From Bin80 sp965220365 (lineage in GTDB: Bacteria; Bacteroidota; Rhodothermia; Rhodothermales; Bin80), in contig OZ244823.1 of the NCBI GenBank assembly GCA_965220365.1, positions 1,426,001 to 1,490,000 on the forward strand: a stretch of DNA of 64,000 nucleotides. The letters are read 5' to 3'. The notes beneath the pieces were generated by a model. The model was not told the DNA's origin. It was given only the letters and a program-made list of their open reading frames with translations, and did no database searches. The translations under genes and the position numbers were made by a program. Positions 18,266 through 26,851 of this stretch are shown in pieces. Position 1 is the stretch's first letter, and each line of letters opens with the position of its first letter.

Positions 18266-19161
18266 TTGTCATCCCCGAACACTTTATTGAGTTCACGAAT
18301 TCTCTTACGCTCCGTCCAAGCGGCAACGATGATGGATCCTTCGTAGAGTAGATACAGCGGTACGGCAGCAGCAAACATAGAGAAAGGGTCCGCAGGTGTC
18401 ACGATCGCTCCGATGATGAAAACGCTCAAAAACGCATACTTGCGAACCGCACGTAGACGTTTGGGGGTCGCAATGCCCAGCTTTGTGAGGAAGTAAATCA
18501 CAACAGGGAGTTCGAAAAGAATACCGGCTCCAAAAGCCCACCAGGTGACGCTGCTGAAATAGCGGGTGATATCAAATTCGTTGTGGACAATATCAGAGAT
18601 TATAAAATTGCTGAAAAAATTGAGTGCCAGAGGAGTAATGACCAGATATCCAAACAGGATCCCAACTACAAAAAAGAATGTTGCAAAGGCCGCGATAAAT
18701 TTCATGCCGGCCTTTTCCTTTGGATAGAGTCCTGGCTCGATAAATTTCCAGAAATAGTAGATGAGGATCGGGGAGCCGGCGACAAGCCCCACCGCCATCA
18801 CAATACCTACAAGCGCAAAGAACTGGCCGGTTACCGTACGGTTTTGTAGATGCAGGTCGGCGAAGTCAAGGCCTAGAAGCTGATAGGTAATAAAGTCCGA
18901 TTTGGCGGGGCCCATGAGAATCACGTCTACGACCCAGTCATGGAAGATCGCCGCAACAATGGTCATGAGAACCACTCCGCCAACCCCTTTGATAATGGTC
19001 CAGCGCAGATCCTCAAGGTGATCCAGAAAGGACATTTCGCTGCCCTCTGGTAACACATTTTCTCGCGGCTCAGCGACGGCCTGTGTCTCCGCTTGTTGAA
19101 TCGCAGTGGAGCTTTTTGCGGCCTTGCTGCGCCGAAATAGTCTTCGCCAATTGAAGCCCAT
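18262..19161 (-). CDS. tatC: Sec-independent protein translocase TatC
   Basis: 299 residues with six transmembrane segments. MSFLDHLEDLRWTIIKG is the conserved cytoplasmic N-terminal motif that binds twin-arginine signals, and later segments FIEPGLYPKEKAGM, ELPVVIYFLTKLG and TPADPFSMFAAAVPLYLLYE are TatC hallmarks. The 42-residue charged leader before MSFLDH is longer than in E. coli. TatC forms the receptor of the Tat export system for folded, often cofactor-bearing proteins. No tatA is seen in the window. Five bases separate it from the upstream phosphoribosyltransferase gene, so the two are likely one operon. Confidence 0.95.
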   Translation of the reverse strand: MGFNWRRLFRRSKAAKSSTAIQQAETQAVAEPRENVLPEGSEMSFLDHLEDLRWTIIKGVGGVVLMTIVAAIFHDWVVDVILMGPAKSDFITYQLLGLDFADLHLQNRTVTGQFFALVGIVMAVGLVAGSPILIYYFWKFIEPGLYPKEKAGMKFIAAFATFFFVVGILFGYLVITPLALNFFSNFIISDIVHNEFDITRYFSSVTWWAFGAGILFELPVVIYFLTKLGIATPKRLRAVRKYAFLSVFIIGAIVTPADPFSMFAAAVPLYLLYEGSIIVAAWTERKRIRELNKVFGDDN

Positions 19162-19166
19162 TATCC

Positions 19167-19808
19167 TTAAACACGAACAGCCAAGTCAGAACTCCCCGTA
19201 TTCTTTTGGTTGAGTGCCAACTCCATCAGTGTATCAACCCATAACCCTTCTTTTTCGAGCTTCTCCCGCCCATTGCCCCAGGTGAATTCAAAGATTGTAA
19301 AAAATCCCACCACCTTAAATCCTTCACGTCTGAGTTGATGAAGTGCACGGAGTGCGGTCGCTCCGCTATTGAGTAGATCATCCAGAAGCACGACAGGAAG
19401 GTGAGGATCAAGCGGTCCTTCAATGAGGCGCCGCCGCCCATGTGGTTTGCGTTGCAACCGGATGAAGCCGCCCAGAAGATGTGGATACCCATCGGCATGA
19501 ATGGTTGCGCAGACCATCGCGTTGCCGCCAAATCCATAGCCAGCGACTTGTCTACAACCAGTCGTACGCACCCGATCGGCGATCAGATCACCAAGCCTGG
19601 AGGCGATACTCCCATCAAGGAGGGGGATCCGCATATCCAGAAGCCAGTCGACCTCCCCACCTTCAGGATCTATGATCCCTTCCTGCTCACCGGATACCAA
19701 GGCCATATCGTAAATTTCTTCCGATAAGCCTGAATGATGTAAGTAGGCCGATTTGTCTATTTTTCCGACCTTCATAAATCTCTTTGTAAGGGTGACATCC
19801 GTATACAA
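19167..19808 (-). CDS. Orotate-phosphoribosyltransferase-like protein
   Basis: 213 residues of the type I phosphoribosyltransferase fold. The PRPP-binding loop is VVLLDDLLNSGATALRAL near residues 138-155; AGYGFGGNAMVCA may form part of the pyrophosphate loop region. The sequence differs enough from PyrE that a role in pyrimidine synthesis is not certain; it may transfer ribose-5-phosphate to another base or be regulatory. The start ATG 19808 leaves an N-terminal helix (TKRFMKVGKIDKSAYLHHSG) typical of a family conserved in Bacteroidota. It lies immediately upstream of tatC. Confidence 0.7.
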   Translation of the reverse strand: MYTDVTLTKRFMKVGKIDKSAYLHHSGLSEEIYDMALVSGEQEGIIDPEGGEVDWLLDMRIPLLDGSIASRLGDLIADRVRTTGCRQVAGYGFGGNAMVCATIHADGYPHLLGGFIRLQRKPHGRRRLIEGPLDPHLPVVLLDDLLNSGATALRALHQLRREGFKVVGFFTIFEFTWGNGREKLEKEGLWVDTLMELALNQKNTGSSDLAVRV

Positions 19809-19940
19809 AACCTAGTCTAGTCGGTTCAGAAAAATGTGATTCACGGGAACTCAGTGCCAATCATGAGGCATGCGCTCAGCTTGATTCTGTCGGGGGTATG
19901 ATGACGAATGAATCCGGTCTCAGGGCAAAGTGAATAGGGT

Positions 19941-21236
19941 TTACGCAATCACAAAGTCGTAGAGGGGGTGGGTTTCGCAGAGAGCGTGTATTTCGTTTTT
20001 CACCTTGTGCCGGATAGACTCGTCGGTGGGTGCATTCAGGACACGGTCAATCAGCATGACTACTTCTTCAATGTCGGCATCTTTAAATCCTCGTGTCGTA
20101 ACAGCGGCTGTTCCCAACCGGATCCCACTAGTGACGAATGGGCTCTTATCATCAAAGGGGACCATGTTTTTATTTACCGTGATATGCGCTGCCTGCAAAG
20201 CACGCTCTGCATCTCGTCCAGTAAGATTTTTACTGCGAAGGTCAACCAATATCAGATGATTATCGGTTCCTCCACTCACAACATCATAGCCACGGGACAA
20301 AAAGGATTGTGCCATGACGGCTGCATTTTTTTGCACCTGTCGCGCATATTCAACGAATTCGGGCTGCAGAGCTTCTTTGAAGGCAACCGCTTTGGCTGCG
20401 ATGACATGTACGAGTGGGCCACCTTGCATACCGGGAAAGACAGCAGAGTCAAGCAATTCACTCATATTGCGGACACGGCCACTCTTTGGGGCAACCTTGC
20501 CAAAAGGGTTTTCAAAATCACGTCCGATCAGCAACATTCCTCCACGAGGCCCACGAAGTGTCTTGTGCGTAGTTGTTGAGACGATATGGGCGTGAGGCAA
20601 AGGGTCATTCAGGATCTCGGCGGCAATTAATCCGGCAGGGTGTGCCATATCCATCCACAGGAGCGCACCGATTTCATCGGCAATTGCCCGAAATGCTTCA
20701 TAGTCAAAATCACGCGAGTATGCACTGGCTCCAATGGAGATCAGCTTGGGGTTGACGGATTTTGCTTTGTCCCGGACGCGATCCATATCAATACGTCCAT
20801 CTTTGTTCACCCCATAATATGTTGCCTGAAACCAGATGCCCGAGAAATTCACAGGGCTTCCATGTGTCAGGTGTCCGCCATGTGCAAGATCAAGGCCAAG
20901 GAAGGTGTCTCCTGGTTTCAGGCAGCTCAGGTAAACGGCAGCATTGGCGGAGGCCCCCGAATGTGGTTGCACATTGACCCAGTCACATTGAAACAGTTCT
21001 TTTGCACGACTGCGCGCCAAATCCTCAGCGACATCCGTAAATTCACAACCGCCGTAATAGCGTCGGCCAGGCAGCCCCTCGGCATATTTATTCGTGAAGA
21101 CAGAGCCTTGAGCCTGCATGACACTTCTGGATACGAAATTTTCCGAAGCGATCAACTCTAGGCCGTAGTTCTGGCGGTGGACTTCCCGTTCAATCGCGGC
21201 GTGGATTTCGGTGTCCTGTGATAAAAGATGACTCAT
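19941..21236 (-). CDS. glyA: Serine hydroxymethyltransferase
   Basis: 431 residues, full length. PLP-enzyme motifs are all present: SENFVSRSVMQAQGS, YAEGLPGRRYYGGCEF, VQPHSGASAN, DMAHPAGLIA and the lysine segment STTTHKTLRGPRGGM. It converts serine and tetrahydrofolate to glycine and methylene-tetrahydrofolate in the cytosol. A 130-base gap separates it from the downstream phosphoribosyltransferase gene; 22 bases separate it from the DUF4159 gene upstream, so it may be read through from there. No glycine riboswitch is visible. Confidence 0.97.
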   Translation of the reverse strand: MSHLLSQDTEIHAAIEREVHRQNYGLELIASENFVSRSVMQAQGSVFTNKYAEGLPGRRYYGGCEFTDVAEDLARSRAKELFQCDWVNVQPHSGASANAAVYLSCLKPGDTFLGLDLAHGGHLTHGSPVNFSGIWFQATYYGVNKDGRIDMDRVRDKAKSVNPKLISIGASAYSRDFDYEAFRAIADEIGALLWMDMAHPAGLIAAEILNDPLPHAHIVSTTTHKTLRGPRGGMLLIGRDFENPFGKVAPKSGRVRNMSELLDSAVFPGMQGGPLVHVIAAKAVAFKEALQPEFVEYARQVQKNAAVMAQSFLSRGYDVVSGGTDNHLILVDLRSKNLTGRDAERALQAAHITVNKNMVPFDDKSPFVTSGIRLGTAAVTTRGFKDADIEEVVMLIDRVLNAPTDESIRHKVKNEIHALCETHPLYDFVIA

Positions 21237-21258
21237 GTGAATGATGAATAAAATTAGG

Positions 21259-21960
21259 TCAATTACTCCCCATCATGGCATATACCAGGATATTGGTCCC
21301 CATTTGGAGAGCAGATTCGCGAATCTCTGGTGGAAGGTCATGCACCGATTCAGGTTCCCAGCCATCGCCTAGATCACTCTCGTAGCTGTAGAACACGCAA
21401 AGGCGGCCATAGCGATCAAATAGCCCCAATCCCTGGGGTGGTTTGCCATCGTGCTCGTGGATTTTTGGCAGGCCATTGGGGAATGAGTAATGAGTGTGAT
21501 AGATTGCGTGGTCAAAGGGGAGTTCGACAAATTCCTGCTGGGGAAACACTTTGGCCATTTCACGGCGAATGGCTTCGTCCAAACCGTAGTTATCATCAAT
21601 ATGCAGGAAACCTCCCTGCTCTAGGTATTGACGAAGTTGGGTGACCTCCCGCTCTGTAAATACGACATTGCCATGTCCTGTCAGGTACAGATATGGAAAG
21701 GTGAATAATCGATTATTCGAAAGTTCAACAACCTCCGGTGTTGGCGCAGCATTCACCAGGGTTTCAGTTCGGACATGAGCCAGGAGCTCCGGGAGTGACT
21801 GTTCATCGCTGTACCAGTCCCCCCCACCTCCGTATTTGACGCGTGCGATGGAGAACGCGTACTCCTGTGCCTTACATGGAACGGCAAGGACAATGCAGAA
21901 ACACAGCAATCGGATCACGGAACAGGATGGGGTAGTTTTCCACAAGTTGTACGATATCAA
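21259..21960 (-). CDS. DUF4159 domain exported protein
   Basis: 233 residues with a signal peptide (IRLLCFCIVLAVPCKAQ, cleavage near residue 31) followed by a DUF4159 domain: YAFSIARVKYGGGGDWY, LSNNRLFTFPYLYLTGHG, LRQYLEQGGFLHIDDNYG and the His-rich VELPFDHAIYHTHYSF. The fold resembles class I glutamine-amidotransferase-like domains, often paired with MoxR/VWA gene sets in Bacteroidota, but no such genes are beside it here. Function is unknown; probably periplasmic. It precedes glyA by 22 bases on the same strand. Confidence 0.85.
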   Translation of the reverse strand: MISYNLWKTTPSCSVIRLLCFCIVLAVPCKAQEYAFSIARVKYGGGGDWYSDEQSLPELLAHVRTETLVNAAPTPEVVELSNNRLFTFPYLYLTGHGNVVFTEREVTQLRQYLEQGGFLHIDDNYGLDEAIRREMAKVFPQQEFVELPFDHAIYHTHYSFPNGLPKIHEHDGKPPQGLGLFDRYGRLCVFYSYESDLGDGWEPESVHDLPPEIRESALQMGTNILVYAMMGSN

Positions 21961-22131
21961 AGCGAACTTGATTGAGGCGCAGGCAGCTTCGAATCAGTAT
22001 GCTCCAAAATCGGTCACACAGAGGACAGCTGATCGTTGGCGGTGTCCAATTCTATTCTCTCGAATGTTCTCCGAGGAATAGATATCAGGGATATCAGATG
22101 AGAGAGGTGTAAGTACGCGAATTGGGCGTAT

Positions 22132-22527
22132 TCAGGCGGGAGGAATCTGATTGAGCGTATTGGTTTCGCTGTATTTGGAGGGGCATTTCATGAGGATATG
22201 TTCTGCCTCGAAAATATCTCCGTTCAGACGGCCTTCCACGACCAGTTTTTCCGCATTCTCAAAGCTTGCCGGTTTTGTGTCACGATAGTGGACTTTTCGC
22301 ACGGTCCCTTCTTCATCCTGCATATGGAATGTGAAGAGATTGACTTCCGGGTCATAGTGAGCTGTCTCCGGTTGCACCCAGTAACCGACTACATGGGCAC
22401 GTGTCCCTGAAGCCTCAGCTTCGGAAAAATGCATATAGCCACCAACCTGTTCGCCGAAGCTGAACAGAAGCAGAGACGCAAATCCCACAAGGGCAATCAG
22501 GCTGATAATGGTGCGAGGCTTACGCAT
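22132..22527 (-). CDS. ccmE: Cytochrome c maturation heme chaperone CcmE, CxxxY type
   Basis: 131 residues: one N-terminal membrane anchor (TIISLIALVGFASLLLFSF) and the OB-fold periplasmic domain (GTRAHVVGYWV, YRDTKPASFENAEKLVVEGR). The heme-binding position in most CcmE proteins is His in HxxxY; here it reads MKCPSKYSE, i.e. Cys-x3-Tyr. CxxxY-type CcmE is known from some archaea and Desulfovibrio, where heme is also attached covalently. The protein would accept heme exported with CcmC and pass it to apocytochromes. It is encoded about 170 bases downstream of ccmD in the same direction, the end of the ccmB-C-D-E set. Confidence 0.9.
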   Translation of the reverse strand: MRKPRTIISLIALVGFASLLLFSFGEQVGGYMHFSEAEASGTRAHVVGYWVQPETAHYDPEVNLFTFHMQDEEGTVRKVHYRDTKPASFENAEKLVVEGRLNGDIFEAEHILMKCPSKYSETNTLNQIPPA

Positions 22528-22697
22528 GCGTTTAAAGGGCTCGGTTTGTTGGTTCTACTGCGATCATTCCAACTGGTTGTCTGCATCTGAAGTATCACGC
22601 TCAACGACGGTTCTATTTTTCGGCAATCAACCCCCAAAGCCCTCATAAAATTCTTTTTTCCCAATCAGATTGTCCACCAAATAGCAGTTGAATCAGC

Positions 22698-22892
22698 CTA
22701 TTCGGCAGGCTTCTCGTTTTCGAGAAGATGCTGGATCGAAGATTCAATTTGATTGATTTTTCGATCTGTCGCATAGATGAAGATTACGATCCCCAGCCAG
22801 ATGATTAGGACAACGGCCAAGACAACCATCAGCTTGTCATTGTCCAGCATCGCAGCTTCAAAACCAGAAGTTTGTAGTAGCAGAGAGAGCAT
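22698..22892 (-). CDS. ccmD: CcmD-like small membrane protein
   Basis: 64 residues starting at ATG 22892, seven bases after the ccmC stop. One transmembrane segment (MVVLAVVLIIWLGIVIFIYA) followed by a basic DRKINQIESSI helix is the CcmD pattern; position directly after ccmC supports the call. CcmD helps release holo-CcmE from CcmABC. The in-frame ATG at 22943 would overlap ccmC and is less likely. Confidence 0.8.
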   Translation of the reverse strand: MLSLLLQTSGFEAAMLDNDKLMVVLAVVLIIWLGIVIFIYATDRKINQIESSIQHLLENEKPAE

Positions 22893-22899
22893 GATGTTG

Positions 22900-23607
22900 T
22901 TACAAATCCTTTTCCAAGATAGACTGTAGTGTGGCAGAGGCACGCGATAACCGCACGCGTTGAGTGTAGAGCAGCCACCCTAAACCAATAAATCCGATCA
23001 CCGCGGGGTAAAATACGATTCTCATAATCGGATCGGTAATATCACTGAATGCTGGATTCCCTTCAGCACCGGGATGCAGGCTCTCTAACTGACGTGGCAA
23101 AACGTACAATAGGAAAGGTACGGTTACAAATGCAAAAATATTATAGACAGCTGCAATCCGTGCTCGTTTGGCTGGATCATCTAATGCACCTCGAAGGGCA
23201 AAATATGCACCGTAGATCAGCACCTGGACGGCGGCCATTGATTGTTTCGGATCAAAATTCCACCATATGTTCGTCCCTTCATACCAGGTGAAACGTGCCC
23301 ACATACTACCTGTCGCCAATCCCAACAGCCCGAACACAATCGCAACCAGTGCAGCAGTGCTGGATCTGATATCGCTCACCGGGTTATTCGTTCGGAGGCA
23401 TTGAATGGCATGAACGGCGGAAAGGGCCGTCAATGCCATCATGGTAAACCACATCGGAACGTGGAAATACAAATTCCGAGCCGTGTGCTCCAGCATGGCT
23501 ACACGTGGGATATTCAACCACGTTCCGGCAAAAGAAAACGCTCCAAGGAGAACGAGCGTCATCCAAACAATGATGATCAGGCGTGTTCTCTTGTAGTTGC
23601 GAGGCAT
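22900..23607 (-). CDS. ccmC: Heme exporter/handling protein CcmC
   Basis: 235 residues, six transmembrane segments. The WWD domain that presents heme at the periplasmic face is YEGTNIWWNFDPKQS; flanking histidines are in NLYFHVPMW and LESLHPG. CcmC attaches heme to CcmE. The gene follows ccmB by nine bases and precedes ccmD by seven. Confidence 0.94.
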   Translation of the reverse strand: MPRNYKRTRLIIIVWMTLVLLGAFSFAGTWLNIPRVAMLEHTARNLYFHVPMWFTMMALTALSAVHAIQCLRTNNPVSDIRSSTAALVAIVFGLLGLATGSMWARFTWYEGTNIWWNFDPKQSMAAVQVLIYGAYFALRGALDDPAKRARIAAVYNIFAFVTVPFLLYVLPRQLESLHPGAEGNPAFSDITDPIMRIVFYPAVIGFIGLGWLLYTQRVRLSRASATLQSILEKDL

Positions 23608-23616
23608 AGACTTGAT

Positions 23617-24321
23617 TTAGTTCTCCCAGACATAGTCAAAAAGAAGAATAGACGCGGCAATTACGACACCTGAAAAACTTACCATGGTAACCAAGGACCC
23701 AATGGCTGCATTCCCTCCATCTGTGGTAAAAGACTGACCCGTAAAACTTAGATGAGTCGCTTCAACGGCAGAAAGCAGTAAAGGGATCAAAAGGGGAAAG
23801 AGTAGAACGGGAAGGAGCGGCCCCCCGCGTGCCGTTCGTGAAATAATTGCCGCCAGAAGTGTGGTTGCTCCCGCAAGACCTAGGGTGCCCAGACAAATCG
23901 TCAGAGCAAAAAGCCCAGGTAATGCTACCTCAACATTTAGCAGCAGCAGGAATACCCCAGATGAAACAGCATTCGCACACAGAAGCGTCAGGAAGCTGTA
24001 ACAAAGTTTGCCGAGATAAACCATCCCTCCCTGTGTATGCAAGCGCAAAAAGATTGCGGTTCCACGTTCTTCCTCAGACAGAAATACTCGTCCCAGCCCT
24101 AATGCTGCAGTAAAAAGAATTACGATCCAAAGTAAGCCCGACTTCGTTTGGGGGCCAAGATCCTCTCTTGCGGTAGCAAACAAGACTAAAAACAGTGTGC
24201 TTAATACGAAGACGAGCAGTGTGCCCAGTACGGATTTGTTACGCAGTTCAAGGCGGAGATCCTTCAGCAGTACAGCTTTTGCTCCAGTGATCCAACTCGC
24301 TGGCTTATTGGGCATGCTCAT
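23617..24321 (-). CDS. ccmB: Heme exporter permease CcmB
   Basis: 234 residues with six hydrophobic segments. KAVLLKDLRLELRNKSVLGT at the N-terminus and LGRVFLSEEERGTAIFLRL are typical of CcmB; LPVLLFPLLIPLLLSAVEAT is the conserved later segment. It is the membrane part of the CcmAB transporter that drives release of holo-CcmE. No ccmA ATPase is found next to it or elsewhere in the window. The start overlaps murB by four bases (ATGA type), so ccmB is translationally coupled to murB. Confidence 0.93.
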   Translation of the reverse strand: MSMPNKPASWITGAKAVLLKDLRLELRNKSVLGTLLVFVLSTLFLVLFATAREDLGPQTKSGLLWIVILFTAALGLGRVFLSEEERGTAIFLRLHTQGGMVYLGKLCYSFLTLLCANAVSSGVFLLLLNVEVALPGLFALTICLGTLGLAGATTLLAAIISRTARGGPLLPVLLFPLLIPLLLSAVEATHLSFTGQSFTTDGGNAAIGSLVTMVSFSGVVIAASILLFDYVWEN

Positions 24322-25334
24322 GATGTGCGGCGCGCGGCTAGTTCCTCAGCAGTAACCAAGCCTTTTGGTCGAGGCAGAAACACAGGTTTTCCACTGGTTG
24401 GAGGATGGAAGTCGCCGATAAATTTAATTTCTGTTTCCAGGTGATATCCTGTCTGTTGGGCGACCCTTTTTTTGACATAGGCTACCAGTGCCTGGAGATC
24501 TGCCGCAGTTCCATTTGCATAGTTGACGATGATGTTGGCGTGGAGGTGTGAGATCGTCATGCCTCCATAACAGGTTCCCTTGAGGTCACATTCATCAATG
24601 AGTTTTCCGGCTCCAATTCCCTGGATTTTCTTGAAGATAGATCCGACACTCGGTTCCGTTTTTAGGTCAGGATGCCTTAACGCGCGCCAAGCCAGATTTT
24701 CTTTCATAATTCTGTATATACTTGCTTGATCCGCTTCCTGGAGCCGAAATGTCGCGCTCAGCACAATGTCATCCCGCCAATGCAGGATGGATTTGTCATA
24801 CCCGAACTCAAAATAATCAACACCGACACGCTTGGATTCATTTTCTTCCGTAAGGAGGTCGGCATATTCTAGGACTTCTTCAATGAACATCGTGCGTTCA
24901 CGAGCCGGAGCGGGAGAAAGGAAATGGAGATTCTGCCAGAGCGCCCCGCCTACGGTTGAGGGAATCCCGACATAGTGCTCAAGACCGGAAAGGGATCGGG
25001 TTGCAGTGAGTTCGATGAGGTCCGGATACATTGTCGCACCGCTTTCAGCGGTAACTAAATCTCCGTCGAAGTGGATGTGGTCGGCAGAATTACGGATGAC
25101 GATCCCGCGAAAGCCGCCATCTCCAATAATGATGTTAGCTCCCTTGCCTAGCAGGAAATAGGGTAGGTCCAATCCTCGGACGGCCCTTATTGCACGTTCG
25201 AGTACGGTTGCATTCGTTGTCTCTACAAAAAAATCCGCTGGACCTCCTACCTTCATGGTTGTATAGGGGGCCAATCTGATGTTCTCTTGAACAACAGAAC
25301 CTTCGCCGATAAGCTTTTCAAGCGTCTGTCGCAT
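24318..25334 (-). CDS. murB: UDP-N-acetylenolpyruvoylglucosamine reductase
   Basis: 338 residues. FAD-binding domain: NIRLAPYTTMKVGGPADFF, LGKGANIIIGDGGFRG and GLEHYVGIPSTVGGALWQN. Catalytic domain: PSVGSIFKKIQGIGAGKLID with the Ser proton donor, and YGGMTISHLHANIIVNY near the C-terminus. It reduces UDP-GlcNAc-enolpyruvate to UDP-MurNAc with NADPH in peptidoglycan synthesis. It is unusual to find murB leading a ccm gene set; the four-base overlap with ccmB argues for one transcript. Confidence 0.95.
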   Translation of the reverse strand: MRQTLEKLIGEGSVVQENIRLAPYTTMKVGGPADFFVETTNATVLERAIRAVRGLDLPYFLLGKGANIIIGDGGFRGIVIRNSADHIHFDGDLVTAESGATMYPDLIELTATRSLSGLEHYVGIPSTVGGALWQNLHFLSPAPARERTMFIEEVLEYADLLTEENESKRVGVDYFEFGYDKSILHWRDDIVLSATFRLQEADQASIYRIMKENLAWRALRHPDLKTEPSVGSIFKKIQGIGAGKLIDECDLKGTCYGGMTISHLHANIIVNYANGTAADLQALVAYVKKRVAQQTGYHLETEIKFIGDFHPPTSGKPVFLPRPKGLVTAEELAARRTS

Positions 25335-25440
25335 ACCAAAGGAGAGAATTCAACACTGCAACCCGTAACACTGCAACTCGTAATTAAGTAAATCGTTATA
25401 AACGCTTCCCACGAATCCCCAGATTTCCTAAGGATAAGAA

Positions 25441-26280
25441 ATGAATAACAGATCAAGTATGCCAAATATGCCTCGTCTCCTGACAAGAGGGGCGATACTC
25501 GTAGCGGTCGTTCTTGTTGTCGGTGCAATGGCTGCCGGTTGCATGACAACAACACTGATTTCAGGTCAGGCCGGTGTTCGCTATTCTCCCCTCGGAGGAA
25601 CGGATATAGAGAATATCTACAATGAGGGACTCAAGGTCCATGCACCGTGGGTCGATGTAATCAAGTACGATGTTCGTGTGCAAGAGAGACTTGAGAATAT
25701 GGAGGCTCTTTCCTCAAACGGATTGTCAATCGGTACGGATATTTCCGTACGCTGGCGGCCGAGATCGGAGACGCTTCCACTTTTGCATATCGAATACGGT
25801 GTTGATTATTTCCGAAAGCTCATTGGTCCAGAGCTTCGTAGCGTGGTCCGAGAAGTCATTGGTCAGTTTACTCCTGAGGAGCTCTATTCCAGCCGGAGGA
25901 CGGAGTTGCAGGATCAGATATTTGCCAGAGTAAGGGAAAGCGTAGAGAGCGAACATGTCATCATTGAAGCGATTCTGATCAGAGATGTACGGCTTCCAGA
26001 TCAAATCAAGATCGCCATCGAAAATAAGTTGAAAGAGGAGCAGGAGGCCGAGAGATACGAATTTACCATCGAAAAAGAACGCCTTGAAGCGGAGCGTAAG
26101 CGCATTGAAGCAGAAGGTGAAGCCGCATATCAGCAGATTATCACGGCAAGTCTTACTTCACAATTTCTGCGTTTCAAGGGAATTGAGGCTACGCAGCAAC
26201 TGGCAAATTCACCCAATAGCAAAACTGTAATCGTTGGTGGTGGGGGAGATGGCCTACCCCTGATTCTGGGCGGTCAATAG
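25441..26280 (+). CDS. SPFH/prohibitin-family lipoprotein
   Basis: 279 residues. The N-terminus has a hydrophobic segment ending in a lipobox-like MAAGC (Cys 33). An SPFH band-7 domain follows (about 40-200; GGTDIENIYNEGLKVHAPW, SIGTDISVRWRP, GPELRSVVREVIGQFTPEEL), then an alpha-helical coiled coil rich in Glu/Arg/Lys (about 195-245) and a glycine-rich end. Prohibitin homologues form membrane rings that hold proteases such as FtsH. Whether the Cys is lipidated, or the segment is a normal membrane anchor, cannot be settled here. Divergent from murB with a 106-base gap. Confidence 0.85.
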   Translation: MNNRSSMPNMPRLLTRGAILVAVVLVVGAMAAGCMTTTLISGQAGVRYSPLGGTDIENIYNEGLKVHAPWVDVIKYDVRVQERLENMEALSSNGLSIGTDISVRWRPRSETLPLLHIEYGVDYFRKLIGPELRSVVREVIGQFTPEELYSSRRTELQDQIFARVRESVESEHVIIEAILIRDVRLPDQIKIAIENKLKEEQEAERYEFTIEKERLEAERKRIEAEGEAAYQQIITASLTSQFLRFKGIEATQQLANSPNSKTVIVGGGGDGLPLILGGQ

Positions 26281-26851
26281 TTGCCGACTGGCTCAATCCG
26301 AGTTGCCCGGTAGTAGTTTAGGTAGCTTTGCAGGAACTCCCCCGTGGGAACGGAGCATTGATCTTCAGGGCGTCGGAGGCCCCTTCCGACGTTGGACGAT
26401 CTTCGATCTACTTAGCTTCAAACCAAGTTGGTTTTGGAGGAAGGCTGTTTGTGAGCGGTGGGTTTTTTTTATAGTTGTGCGTTAGATCCAGGATAGGTAG
26501 CCCAGATCAGAAATATGTTTACCATCAATAAATCGTCAGTGGTGTGACTCGCCTCATTAATTGAGGGTGATTATGGGGGCAGAGAGTCTGGAGGGGCTGG
26601 TATCCAGTAGTAGGGTATAGAGACTCTTCCAAGGCGTTAGACTAATAGTGGGATTTCGATAGGGCATAAGTGTAAAGTATTGGAGGGTAGTCCTTCCCCC
26701 GAGTCGAAAATCAGGTTTCATCATGGAGAATCTGTATCTCGACTGTGAATTTTTTGTGAATTCGGAAAAATGTAGTAATAAAATAGTTCTAAGTACCTAT
26801 ACTAACTGCCCATTAATGATACAGCGGCTGGTACGACAGCCTGCTCTTGAG
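26281..26851. other. Intergenic leader upstream of the T9SS-associated operon
   Basis: About 570 bases. A seven-pair hairpin (CGTCGGA/TCCGACG, about 26370-26392) may be a terminator for the SPFH gene, though no T-run follows. A short palindrome CCTCATTAATTGAGG lies near 26552. An in-frame extension of the TonB receptor gene reaches 26723 but lacks signal-peptide character. No RNA gene recognised. Confidence 0.4.

Noticed and set aside
20640..21161. Plus-strand frames across glyA
   Set aside because: Antisense to the clearly identified serine hydroxymethyltransferase.
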